Assembly: GCA_030762935.1 (NCBI GenBank)
Contig: CM060884.1
Span: 78,479,696-78,543,695, forward strand
DNA length: 64,000 bases
From: Hymenopus coronatus
Lineage: Eukaryota > Arthropoda > Insecta > Mantodea > Hymenopodidae
Direction: 5' to 3'
A model generated the notes under the pieces. It was not told where the DNA came from. It searched no databases and was given only the letters and a program-made list of their open reading frames with translations. Position numbers and translations under genes: made by a program. Shown here piece by piece: positions 34,684 through 47,155 of the stretch (position 1 is its first letter; every line of letters starts with the position of its first letter).

Positions 34684-35530
34684 AATCTGATGTGTTCCAT
34701 TCACATGACTTTCTCTGCAACAAATTAGTGTTAAAAAGCTTATACTTTTATTTACTTCATTCTAATTGAGAAAAAACTAGCAGGAATAGTCTTATTACTT
34801 GCTTCCTTGTAAGTAGAGGTAAAATAAGGGAGTACCATAGGTTAAAGTGATAGTCAAAAGCTAGTTGCTATGTGACTGATGTTCCTTTGTTTGTATGGAC
34901 AGGAGTTGACAAATTCCTCCGTGAGAAAATTATAAGTTTTTTAAAGCTGAAACCAAAAACAAGGAATATCTCAAAAACGATCAACTCTACGAAAAAAATG
35001 TATATAATATAAAGTGTGTGTTTTAATGTGCTCTACACTTTTTGTGTGGTAAGTTTTTGTTCATCTCTTAGCAGTTATGCAAAATTCCGCAAAATTCATC
35101 CAGAATAAAGTAGTTTTCAGAGGCTATTCCCAGAAAATTCAAGATATACATTTTTTTGTCAGGTGAATATCTTTAATAAACAATATTTTAATCAAAATCG
35201 TTACAGCCATTTTTGAGAAAATGAAAATTTACGGAAAAAAAATGCAATGTAAAGGGTTGTTGGGGGTGGGGGGGATTTTCTTGAAAATCTTCGTGTCGCA
35301 TCCTTGGAAGATACCAAAATTAAATACCAAGTTTGGTATTCAACGGTCTCTTCGTTTTTGAGCTATGCTATCCACAGACACACAGACATGGATCTTTTTG
35401 CAAGAATGCTTTTTTTGGATTCAGGGGTAGCCAAAACCTGTATTTGCGGTGAAACCTCGGTATTGAATTTTCGGGTGGAATGCAATACCTTCTCTATACA
35501 CTATGTACATAGTACATGTAGAGGAAGTAA
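34684..35530 (-). mobile_element. FamA dispersed element, copy Q (full length)
   Basis: A complete minus-strand copy of 847 bp. Left end AAATCTGATGTGTTCCATTC (element 3' hairpin), ACTTTCTCTGCA, TTACTTGCTTCCTTGTAAGT, AAGGAATATCTCAAAAACG, AGAATAAAGTAGTTTTCAG and AATCTTCGTGTCGCATCC follow. The central hairpin AATACCAA-GT-TTGGTATT is at 35323-35340, the GT/CA tract near 35385, and the palindrome around CTATGTACATAG is at 35501-35512. No coding region. Confidence 0.87.
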
Positions 35531-35532
35531 AA

Positions 35533-36115
35533 ATATTCTATTTCACCCCAAAAATTTGATACGAAGATTTCACAGGAAATATCTGCTTTGACGACCCAGA
35601 AACCCAACTTTTAGTAAAAGGTTTGCCTTTGTGAAGAGCAAATTAAACTAGATTATGTTCCTCTCACAGATTTCCGAGAAAGTCCTCCCATCACAAGTTC
35701 TGAAATTTTCGACAGTATGAAGTTTGTAAAAATGGCTCTAATAAGTTTGATTAAAATACGCTATTTATAACATATTTACATGACAAACAAAATGTATACG
35801 TTGAACCTTCTGGGAACAGCCTCTGAAGATCGGTTTTGTTTAACGGGAAAACCGTAAGAGAAAGACAAAAACCTACTGCAAAAAAAATGTAGAGCTCCTT
35901 AAAAGACAAAAGTTATGTGACATTCATTTGTTTTGTGCAGAGATTCCTTTTTATTGGCTTCACATTTAAATTACTTGAGCTTACCTATAACGGGAAGTTT
36001 ATTAATTTTTATCTCTCTTTTGTTTTACTCCTGGCCATGAAAAGAGAATCGAAATTCAATTGTTCCTTAGCGGGCAGATTTTAAAATATTTGACTGCAGT
36101 ATATTCCCTTATTTC
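35533..36115 (+). mobile_element. FamA dispersed element, copy R (5' palindrome lost)
   Basis: Begins at TTTCACCCCAAAAATTTG immediately after copy Q, in the opposite orientation. It continues through AAAATGGCTCTAATAAG, GAACAGCCTCTGAAGA and CCGTAAGAGAAAGAC to CAGTATATTCCCTTATTTC. Both termini are lost at junctions with Q and S. Confidence 0.7.
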
Positions 36116-36765
36116 TCTACTAATAACATTATTATAAATTGTCTTATCACTCGCTTTCTTGTAAATACATTAGGCTAAAGAAACAATTGAAATTCGCTTC
36201 ATTTGGATGACTAGGAGAAGAAAACAACTACAGATATGAAAGTTAAGAGGACTACCATTTGAGAAGAGTTTAAAATTAAAAAATAGCAACGAAAATACCT
36301 CGGAAACGTCTTACTGTATAAAAATAAGTCCAAAAACGTACATTGTGTGCTTTTTGTGCGGTAACATTTTACTATCCCAAGCAGTTAACCAGTTATAAAA
36401 ATATTCAGAATGAAGAAATCTTCAAAGACTATTTCCATAAAATTCAAGAAATACATTTCCTCTATCTTAAACGTATGACATTTTAATAAAAATCGTTAGA
36501 GCCATTTTTGAGAAGAAAAATGTCGCATATGTGGCTAGGGGTCCTACATATGTTCGTGTCATTATTGCAAGATACCAAGTTCAGTATTTAGGTGACTTTT
36601 CCTTTAGAGATATTCTGTTCACACACAGACACACACGAAATTTTTTTTTTTTTTTTTTTACTGTTTTTCTTTTGTTTTTAGGGTACTGCAAAACATGCAT
36701 TTCCGGTGAAATCTCAGTACCGAATTTGCAATGCAATACAATACCTTTTATAGGAACTGTCATTG
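36116..36765 (-). mobile_element. FamA dispersed element, copy S (truncated)
   Basis: Minus-strand copy with CTCGCTTTCTTGTAAATAC, ACCTCGGAAACGTC, CATTGTGTGC, ATCGTTAGAGCCATTTTTG, a degraded 'TTCGTGTCATTATTGC' block, ACACACAGACACACACG followed by a T-run of about 20, and CATTTCCGGTGAAATCTCAG. The 5' palindrome is missing. Confidence 0.7.
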
Positions 36766-37201
36766 GTGGCAGTTTAATTTATATTGTTTTATTAGTATTT
36801 TATTAACTACGAATTAATCCATCTAATATTTTGGGATTTGATTCTTTCATATTCTTAGAAGAATACAAGTTTCGTTACAGGCTCATTAAAAAACAGGATG
36901 CGAGTGACTAATGTCTTTCTGATGACACTCCTAGTGGACTTTTCGACGACACCAGCTTCTGTTGGGCTACGTGCACATTCGCACTTTGACGTCACACCGG
37001 ATATTCTAGAACATTTAAACATTTGATGTTGTCTGGTTAAGACTACCCACTATCAGGGTATTAGTTCTCCATATTAGCCAGCATGTTGGATAGTCCTTCC
37101 GGGATGCCGCTAAATGTATTTAAGGGACTGCAGACCCAGGGAATCTCTGCTTGCTTGTGTATGTCTCGGGGCGCCGCTACGGGCTCAACCCTTCATCTGT
37201 C
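36766..37201. other. Spacer upstream of the giant array
   Basis: No recognised gene. The last ~100 bases are more GC-rich (GTCTCGGGGCGCCGCTACGG) than anything nearby. They lead without a break into the first array unit, ending CTGGCCCAGACACACAAG before GTAAGG. They could be the remains of the sequence from which the array was seeded, possibly an exon edge, but I recognise no protein. Confidence 0.4.
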
Positions 37202-40200
37202 AACTGGCCCAGACACACAAGGTAAGGCTTTATGTTGGTAACCCAGTCATCAGTGTGATATTGACTCTCTCACCTGACCCAGACACACAAGGTAAGGTTT
37301 TATGTTGGTAACCCTGTCATCAGAGTGATATTGATTCTCTCACCTGACCCAGACACACAAGGTAAGGTTTTATGTTGGTAACCCTGTCATCAGAGTGATA
37401 TTGAACCTGACCCAGACACACAAGGTAAGGTTTTATGTTGGTAAACCTGTCATCAGTGTGATATTGCACCTGATCCAGACACACAAGGTAAGGTTTTACG
37501 TTGGTAACCCTGTCATCAGTGTGATATTGACTCTCTCACCTGGCCCAGACACACAAGGTAAGGTTTTATGTTGGTAACCCTGTCATCAGAGTGATATTGA
37601 CTCTCTCACCTGATCCAGACACACAAGGTAAGGTTTTATGTTGGTAACCCTGTCATCAGAGTGATATTGACTCTCTCACCTGGCCCAAACACACAAGGTA
37701 AGGTTTTATGTTGGTAACCCTGTCATCAGAGTGATATTGACTCTCTCACCTGACTCAGACACACAAGGTAAGGTTTTATGTTGGTAACCCTGTCATCAGA
37801 GTGATATTGAATCTGACCCAGACACACAAGGTAAGGTTTTATGTTGGTAACCCTGTCATCAGAGTGATATTGAACCTGACACAGACACACAAGGTAAGGT
37901 TTTATGTTGGTAACCCTGTCATCAGAGTGATATTGAACCTGACCCAGACACACAAGGTAAGGTTTTATGTTGGTAACCCTGTCATCAGAGTGATATTGAC
38001 TCTCTCACCTGACCCAGACACACAAGGTAAGGTTTTATGTTGGTAACCCTGTCATCAGTGTGATATTGCACCTGATCCAGACACACAAGGTAAGGTTTTA
38101 TGTTGGTAACCCTGTCATCAGTGTGATATTGACTCTCTCACCTGGCCCAGACACACAAGGTAAGGTTTTATGTTGGTAACCCTGTCATCAGAGTGATATT
38201 GACTCTCTCACCTGGCCCAGACACACAAGGTAAGGTTTTATGTTGGTAACCCTGTCATCAGAGTGATATTGACTCTCTCACCTGGCCCAGACACACAAGG
38301 TAAGGTTTTATGTTGGTAACCCTGTCATCAGAGTGATATTGAACCTGATCCAGACACACAAGGTAAGGTTTTATGTTGGTAACCCTGTCATCAGAGTGAT
38401 ATTGACTCTCTCACCTGATCCAGACACACATGGTAAGGTTCTATGTTGGTAACCCTGTCATCAGAGTGATGTTGACTCTCTCACCTGATCCAGACACACA
38501 AGGTAAGGTTTTATGTTGGTAACCCTGTCATCAGAGTGATATTGACTCTCTCACCTGACCCAGACACACATGGTAAGGTTTTATGTTGGTAACCCTGTCA
38601 TCAGAGTGATATTGAATCAGGCCCAGACACACAAGGTAAGGTTTTATGTTGGTAACCCTGTCATCAGAGTGATATTGAATCTCTCACCTGACCCAGACAC
38701 ACATGGTAAGGTTTTATGTTGGTAACCCTGTCATCAGAGTGATATTGAACCTGACCCAGACACACAAGGTAAGGTTTTATGTTGGTAACCCTGTCATCAG
38801 TGTGATATTGCACCTGATCCAGACACACAAGGTAAGGTTTTACGTTGGTAACCCTGTCATCAGTGTGATATTGACTCTCTCACCTGATCCAGACACACAA
38901 GGTAAGGTTTTATGTTGGTAACCCTGTCATCAGAGTGATATTGAATCAGGCCCAGACACACAAGGTAAGGTTTTATGTTGGTAACCCTGTCATCAGAGTG
39001 ATATTGACTCTCTCACCTGACCCAGACACACAAGGTAAGGTTTTATGTTGGTAACCCTGTCATCAGAGTGATATTGACTCTCTCACCTGATCCAGACACA
39101 CAAGGTAAGGTTTTATGTTGGTAACCCTGTCATCAGAGTGATATTGACTCTCTCACCTGACCCAGACACACAAGGTAAGGTTTTATGTTGGTAACCCTGT
39201 CATCAGAGTGATATTGACTCTCTCACCTGACCCAGACACACAAGGTAAGGTTTTATGTTGGTAACCCTGTCATCAGAGTGATATTGACTCTCTCACCTGA
39301 CCCAGACACACAAGGTAAGGTTTTATGTTGGTAACCCTGTCATCAGAGTGATATTGACTCTCTCACCTGACCCAGACACACAAGGTAAGGTTTTATGTTG
39401 GTAACCCTGTCATCAGAGTGATATTGACTCTCTCACCTGACCCAGACACACAAGGTAAGGTTTTATGTTGGTAACCCTGTCATAAGAGTGATATTGAACC
39501 TGACCCAGACACACAAGGTAAGGTTTTATGTTGGTAACCCTGTCATCAGTGTGATATTGCACCTGACCCAGACACACAAGGTAAGGTTTTATGTTGGTAA
39601 CCCTGTCATCAGAGTGATATTGACTCTCTCACCTGACCCAGACACACAAGGTAAGTTTTTATGTTGGTAACCCTGTCATCAGTGTGATATTGACTCTCTC
39701 ACCTGACCCAGACACACAAGGTAAGGTTTTATGTTGGTAACCCTGTCATCAGAGTGATATTGACTCTCTCACCTGACCCAGACACACAAGGTAAGGTTTT
39801 ATGTTGGTAACCCTGTCATCAGAGTGATATTGACTCTCTCACCTGACCCAGACACACAAGGTAAGGTTTTATGTTGGTAACCCTGTCATCAGAGTGATAT
39901 TGAACCTGACCCAGACACACAAGGTAAGGTTTTATGTTGGTAACCCTGTCATCAGAGTGATATTGACTCTCTCACCTGACCCAGACACACAAGGTAAGGT
40001 TTTATGTTGGTAACCCTGTCATCAGAGTGATATTGAACCTGACCCAGACACACGAGGTAAGGTTTTATGTTGGTAACCCTGTCATCAGAGTGATATTGAC
40101 TCTCTCACCTGACCCAGACACACAAGGTAAGGTTTTATGTTGGTAACCCTGTCATCAGAGTGATATTGACTCTCTCACCTGACCCAGACACAAAAGGTAA

Positions 40201-41619
40201 AGTTTTATGTTGGTAACCCTGTCATCAGAGTGATATTGACCCTCTCACTTGGCCCAGACACACAAGATAAGGTTTTATGTTGGTAACCCTGTCATCAGAG
40301 TGATATTGCACCTCTCATCTGGCCCAGACACACAAGGTAAGGTTTTATGTTGGTAACCCTGTCATCAGAGTGATATTGACTCTCTCACCTGACCCAGACA
40401 CACAAGGTAAGGTTTTATGTTGGTAACCCTGTCATCAGAGTGATATTGACTCTCTCACCTGACCCAGACACACAAGGTAAGTTTTTATGTTGGTAACCCT
40501 GTCATCAGAGTGATATTGAACCTGATCCAGACACACAAGGTAAGGTTTTATGTTGGTAACCCTGTCATCAGAGTGATATTGACTCTCTCACCTGACCCAG
40601 ACACACAAGGTAAGGTTTTATGTTGGTAACCCTGTCATCAGAGTGATATTGACTCTCTCACCTGACCCAGACACACAAGGTAAGGTTTTATGTTGGTAAC
40701 CCTGTCATCAGAGTGATATTGACTCTCTCACCTGACCCAGACACACAAGGTAAAGTTTTATGTTGGTAACCCTGTCATCAGAGTGATATTGACTCTCTCA
40801 CCTGACCCAGACACACAAGGTAAGGTTTTATGTTGGTAACCCTGTCATCAGAGTGATATTGACTCTCTCACCTGACCCAGACACACAAGGTAAGGGTTTA
40901 TGTTGGTAACCCTGTCATCAGAGTGATATTGACCCTCTCACCTGACCCAGACACACAGGGTAAAGTTTTATGTTGGTAACCCTGTCATCAGAGTGATATT
41001 GACTCTCTCACCTGACCCAGACACACAAGGTAAGGTTTTATGTTGGTAACCCTGTCATCAGAGTGATATTGACCCTCTCACCTGACCCAGACACACAAGG
41101 TAAGGTTTTATGTTGGTAACCCTGTCATCAGAGTGATATTGACTCTCTCACTTGGCCCAGACACACAAGGTAAGGTTTTATGTTGGTAACCCTGTCATCA
41201 GAGTGATATTGACCCTCTCACCTGGCCCAGACACACAAGGTAAGGTTTTATGTTGGTAACCCTGTCATCAGAGTGATATTGAACCTGACCCAGACACACA
41301 AGGTAAGGTTTTATGTTGGTAACCCTGTCATCAGAGTGATATTGCATCTGGCCCAGACACACAAGGTAAGGTTTTATGTTGGTAATCCTGTCATCAGAGT
41401 GATATTGACTCTCTCACCTGACCCAGACACACAAGGTAAGGTTTTATGTTGGTAACCCTGTCATCAGAGTGATATTGACCCTCTCACCTGACCCAGACAC
41501 ACAAGGTAAGGTTTTATGTTGGTAACCCTGTCATCAGAGTGATATTGACTCTCTCACCTGACCCAGACACACAAGGTAAGGTTTTATGTTGGTAACCCTG
41601 TCATCAGAGTGATATTGAC

Positions 41620-44058
41620 TCTCTCACCTGGCCCAGACACACAAGGTAAGGTTTTATGTTGGTAACCCTGTCATCAGAGTGATATTGACTCTCTCACCTG
41701 GCCCAGACACACAAGGTAAGGTTTTATGTTGGTAACCCTGTCATCAGAGTGATATTGAACCTGATCCAGACACACAAGGTAAGGTTTTATGTTGGTAACC
41801 CTGTCATCAGAGTGATATTGACTCTCTCACCTGACCCAGACACACAAGGTAAGGTTTTATGTTGGTAACCCTGTCATCAGAGTGATATTGACTCTCTCAC
41901 CTGATCCAGACACACAAGGTAAGGTTTTATGTTGGTAACCCTGTCATCAGAGTGATATTGAATCTGGCCCAGACACACAAGGTAAGGTTTTATGTTGGTA
42001 ACCCTGTCATCAGAGTGATATTGACTCTCTCACCTGACCCAGACACACATGGTAAGGTTTTATGTTGGTAACCCTGTCATCAGAGTGATATTGAATCAGG
42101 CCCAGACACACAAGGTAAGGTTTTATGTTGGTAACCCTGTCATCAGAGTGATATTGAATCTCTCACCTGACCCAGACACACATGGTAAGGTTTTATGTTG
42201 GTAACCCTGTCATCAGAGTGATATTGAACCTGACCCAGACACACAAGGTAAGGTTTTATGTTGGTAACCCTGTCATCAGAGTGATATTGCACCTGATCCA
42301 GACACACAAGGTAAGGTTTTACGTTGGTAACCCTGTCATCAGTGTGATATTGACTCTCTCACCTGATCCAGACACACAAGGTAAGGTTTTATGTTGGTAA
42401 CCCTGTCATCAGAGTGATATTGAATCAGGCCCAGACACACAAGGTAAGGTTTTATGTTGGTAACCCTGTCATCAGAGTGATATTGACTCTCTCACCTGAC
42501 CCAGACACACAAGGTAAGGTTTTATGTTGGTAACCCTGTCATCAGAGTGATATTGACTCTCTCACCTGATCCAGACACACAAGGTAAGGTTTTATGTTGG
42601 TAACCCTGTCATCAGAGTGATATTGACACTCTCACCTGACCCAGACACACAAGGTAAGGTTTTATGTTGGTAACCCTGTCATCAGAGTGATATTGACTCT
42701 CTCACCTGACCCAGACACACAAGGTAAGGTTTTATGTTGGTAACCCTGTCATCAGAGTGATATTGACTCTCTCACCTGACCCAGACACACAAGGTAAGGT
42801 TTTATGTTGGTAACCCTGTCATCAGAGTGATATTGACTCTCTCACCTGGCCCAGACACACAAGGTAAGGTTTTATGTTGGTAACCCTGTCATCAGAGTGA
42901 TATTGACTCTCTCACCTGGCCCAGACACACAAGGTAAGGTTTTATGTTGGTAACCCTGTCATCAGAGTGATATTGAACCTGATCCAGACACACAAGGTAA
43001 GGTTTTATGTTGGTAACCCTGTCATCAGAGTGATATTGACTCTCTCACCTGACCCAGACACACAAGGTAAGGTTTTATGTTGGTAACCCTGTCATCAGAG
43101 TGATATTGACTCTCTCACCTGATCCAGACACACAAGGTAAGGTTTTATGTTGGTAACCCTGTCATCAGAGTGATATTGAATCTGGCCCAGACACACAAGG
43201 TAAGGTTTTATGTTGGTAACCCTGTCATCAGAGTGATATTGACTCTCTCACCTGACCCAGACACACATGGTAAGGTTTTATGTTGGTAACCCTGTCATCA
43301 GAGTGATATTGAATCAGGCCCAGACACACAAGGTAAGGTTTTATGTTGGTAACCCTGTCATCAGAGTGATATTGAATCTCTCACCTGACCCAGACACACA
43401 TGGTAAGGTTTTATGTTGGTAACCCTGTCATCAGAGTGATATTGAACCTGACCCAGACACACAAGGTAAGGTTTTATGTTGGTAACCCTGTCATCAGAGT
43501 GATATTGCACCTGATCCAGACACACAAGGTAAGGTTTTACGTTGGTAACCCTGTCATCAGTGTGATATTGACTCTCTCACCTGATCCAGACACACAAGGT
43601 AAGGTTTTATGTTGGTAACCCTGTCATCAGAGTGATATTGAATCAGGCCCAGACACACAAGGTAAGGTTTTATGTTGGTAACCCTGTCATCAGAGTGATA
43701 TTGACTCTCTCACCTGACCCAGACACACAAGGTAAGGTTTTATGTTGGTAACCCTGTCATCAGAGTGATATTGACTCTCTCACCTGATCCAGACACACAA
43801 GGTAAGGTTTTATGTTGGTAACCCTGTCATCAGAGTGATATTGACACTCTCACCTGACCCAGACACACAAGGTAAGGTTTTATGTTGGTAACCCTGTCAT
43901 CAGAGTGATATTGACTCTCTCACCTGACCCAGACACACAAGGTAAGGTTTTATGTTGGTAACCCTGTCATCAGAGTGATATTGACTCTCTCACCTGACCC
44001 AGACACACAAGGTAAGGTTTTATGTTGGTAACCCTGTCATCAGAGTGATATTGACTCT
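41620..44058. repeat. Higher-order tandem duplication, 1,218-bp period, within giant array
   Basis: Marker units repeat at an offset of 1,218 bp. GAACCTGATCCAG occurs at 41757 and 42975, an ACACATGG unit starts near 42178 and 43396, and GACACTCTCACC occurs near 42625 and 43843. The order of 63- and 70-bp units between markers is the same. The match breaks near 42840/44058 (GGCCCAG against GACCCAG). Boundaries are approximate. Confidence 0.85.
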
Positions 44059-45865
44059 CTCACCTGACCCAGACACACAAGGTAAGGTTTTATGTTGGTA
44101 ACCCTGTCATCAGAGTGATATTGACTCTCTCACCTGACCCAGACACACAAGGTAAGGTTTTATGTTGGTAACCCTGTCATCAGAGTGATATTGACCCTCT
44201 CACCTGACCCAGACACACGAGGTAAGGTTTTATGTTGGTAACCCTGTCATCAGAGTGATATTGACTCTCTCACCTGACCCAGACACACAAGGTAAGGTTT
44301 TATGTTGGTAACCCTGTCATCAGAGTGATATTGACTCTCTCACCTGACCCAGACACAAAAGGTAAAGTTTTATGTTGGTAACCCTGTCATCAGAGTGATA
44401 TTGACCCTCTCACTTGGCCCATACACACAAGATAAGGTTTTATGTTGGTAACCCTGTCATCAGAGTGATATTGCACCTCTCATCTGGCCCAGACACACAA
44501 GGTAAGGTTTTATGTTGGTAACCCTGTCATCAGAGTGATATTGACTCTCTCACCTGACCCAGACACACAAGGTAAGGTTTTATGTTGGTAACCCTGTCAT
44601 CAGAGTGATATTGACTCTCTCACCTGACCCAGACACACAAGGTAAGGTTTTATGTTGGTAACCCTGTCATCAGAGTGATATTGACTCTCTCACCTGACCC
44701 AGACACACAAGGTAAGGTTTTATGTTGGTAACCCTGTCATCAGAGTGATATTGACTCTCTCACCTGACCCAGACACACAAGGTAAAGTTTTATGTTGGTA
44801 ACCCTGTCATCAGAGTGATATTGACTCTCTCACCTGACCCAGACACACAAGGTAAGGTTTTATGTTGGTAACCCTGTCATCAGAGTGATATTGACTCTCT
44901 CACCTGACCCAGACACACAAGGTAAGGGTTTATGTTGGTAACCCTGTCATCAGAGTGATATTGACCCTCTCACCTGACCCAGACACACAAGGTAAGGTTT
45001 TATGTTGGTAACCCTGTCATCAGAGTGATATTGCACCTCTCATCTGGCCCAGACACACAAGGTAAGGTTTTATGTTGGTAACCCTGTCATCAGAGTGATA
45101 TTGAACCTCTCACCTGACCCAGACACACAAGGTAAGGTTTTATGTTGGTAACCCTGTCATCAGAGTGATATTGACCCTCTCACCTGGCCCAGACACACAA
45201 GGTAAGGTTTTATGTTGGTAACCCTGTCATCAGAGTGATATTGAACCTGACCCAGACACACAAGGTAAGGTTTTATGTTGGTAACCCTGTCATCAGAGTG
45301 ATATTGCATCTGGCCCAGACACACAAGGTAAGGTTTTATGTTGGTAACCCTGTCATCAGAGTGATATTGACTCTCTCACCTGACCCAGACACACAAGGTA
45401 AGGTTTTATGTTGGTAACCCTGTCATCAGAGTGATATTGACCCTCTCACCTGACCCAGACACACAAGGTAAGGTTTTATGTTGGTAACCCTGTCATCAGA
45501 GTGATATTGACTCTCTCACCTGACCCAGACACACAAGGTAAGGTTTTATGTTGGTAACCCTGTCATCAGAGTGATATTGACCCTCTCACCTGGTCCAGAC
45601 ACACAAGGTAAGGTTTTATGTTGGTAACCCTGTCATCAGAGTGATATTGACTCTCTCACCTGACCCAGACACACAAGGTAAGGTTTTATGTTGGTAACCC
45701 TGTCATCAGAGTGATATTGACTCTCTCACCTGACCCAGACACACAAGGTAAGGTTTTATGTTGGTAACCCTGTCATCAGAGTGATATTGAATCTCTCACC
45801 TGACCCAGACACACAAGGTAAGGTTTTATGTTGGTAACCCTGTCATCAGAGTGATATTGAATCAG

Positions 45866-47155
45866 GCCGAGACACACGAGGTAAGGTTTTATGTTGGTAA
45901 CCCTGTCATCAGAGTGATATTGAACCTGACCCAGACACACAAGGTAAGGTTTTATGTTGGTAACCCTGTCATCAGAGTGATATTGAACCTGACCCAGACA
46001 CACAAGGTAAGGTTTTATGTTGGTAACCCTGTCATCAGAGTGATATTGACTCTCTCACCTGACCCAGACACACAAGGTAAGGTTTTATGTTGGTAACCCT
46101 GTCATCAGTGTGATATTGCACCTGATCCAGACACACAAGGTAAGGTTTTATGTTGGTAACCCTGTCATCAGAGTGATATTGACTCTCTCACCTGACCCAG
46201 ACACACAAGGTAAGGTTTTATGTTGGTAACCCTGTCATCAGAGTGATATTGACTCTCTCACCTGACCCAGACACACAAGGTAAGGTTTTATGTTGGTAAC
46301 CCTGTCATCAGAGTGATATTGACTCTCTCACCTGGCCCAGACACACAATGTAAGGTTTTATGTTGGTAACCCTGTCATCAGAGTGATATTGACTCTCTCA
46401 CCTGACCCAGACACACAAGGTAAGGTTTTATGTTGGTAACCCTGTCATCAGAGTGATATTGACTCTCTCACCTGACCCAGACACACAAGGTAAGGTTTTA
46501 TGTTGGTAACCCTGTCATCAGAGTGATATTGACTCTCTCACCTGACCCAGACACACAAGGTAAGGTTTTATGTTGGTAACCCTGTCATCAGAGTGATATT
46601 GACTCTCTCACCTGGCCCAGACACACAAGGTAAGGTTTTATGTTGGTAACCCTGTCATCAGAGTGATATTGACTCTCTCACCTGACCCAGACACACAAGG
46701 TAAGGTTTTATGTTGGTAACCCTGTCATCAGAGTGATATTGACTCTCTCAGCTGACCCAGACACACAAGGTAAGGTTTTATGTTGGTAACCCTGTCATCA
46801 GTGTGATATTGACTCTCTCACCTGACCCAGACACACAAGGTAAGGTTTTATGTTGGTAACCCTGTCATCAGAGTGATATTGACCCTCTCACCTGGCCCAG
46901 ACACACAAGGTAAGGTTTTATGTTGGTAACCCTGTCATCAGAGTGATATTGAACCTCTCACCTGACCCAGACACACAAGGTAAGGTTTTATGTTGGTAAC
47001 CCTGTCATCAGAGTGATATTGAACCTCTCACCTGACCCAGACACACAAGGTAAGGTTTTATGTTGGTAACCCTGTCATCAGAGTGATATTGACTCTCTCA
47101 CCTGACCCAGACACTCAAGGTAAGGTTTTATGTTGGTAACCCTATCATCAGACTG
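45866..47155. repeat. Higher-order block, left copy (pairs with 53383-54672)
   Basis: Rare variants occur at a constant offset of 7,517 bp. GCCGAGACACACGAGG occurs at 45866 and 53383, CACAATGTAAGG at 46344 and 53861, CAGCTGACC at about 46749 and 54266, and GACTGATATT at 47151 and 54668. The constant offset over at least 1.3 kb means a multi-kb block was copied with few later changes in unit number. Confidence 0.88.
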
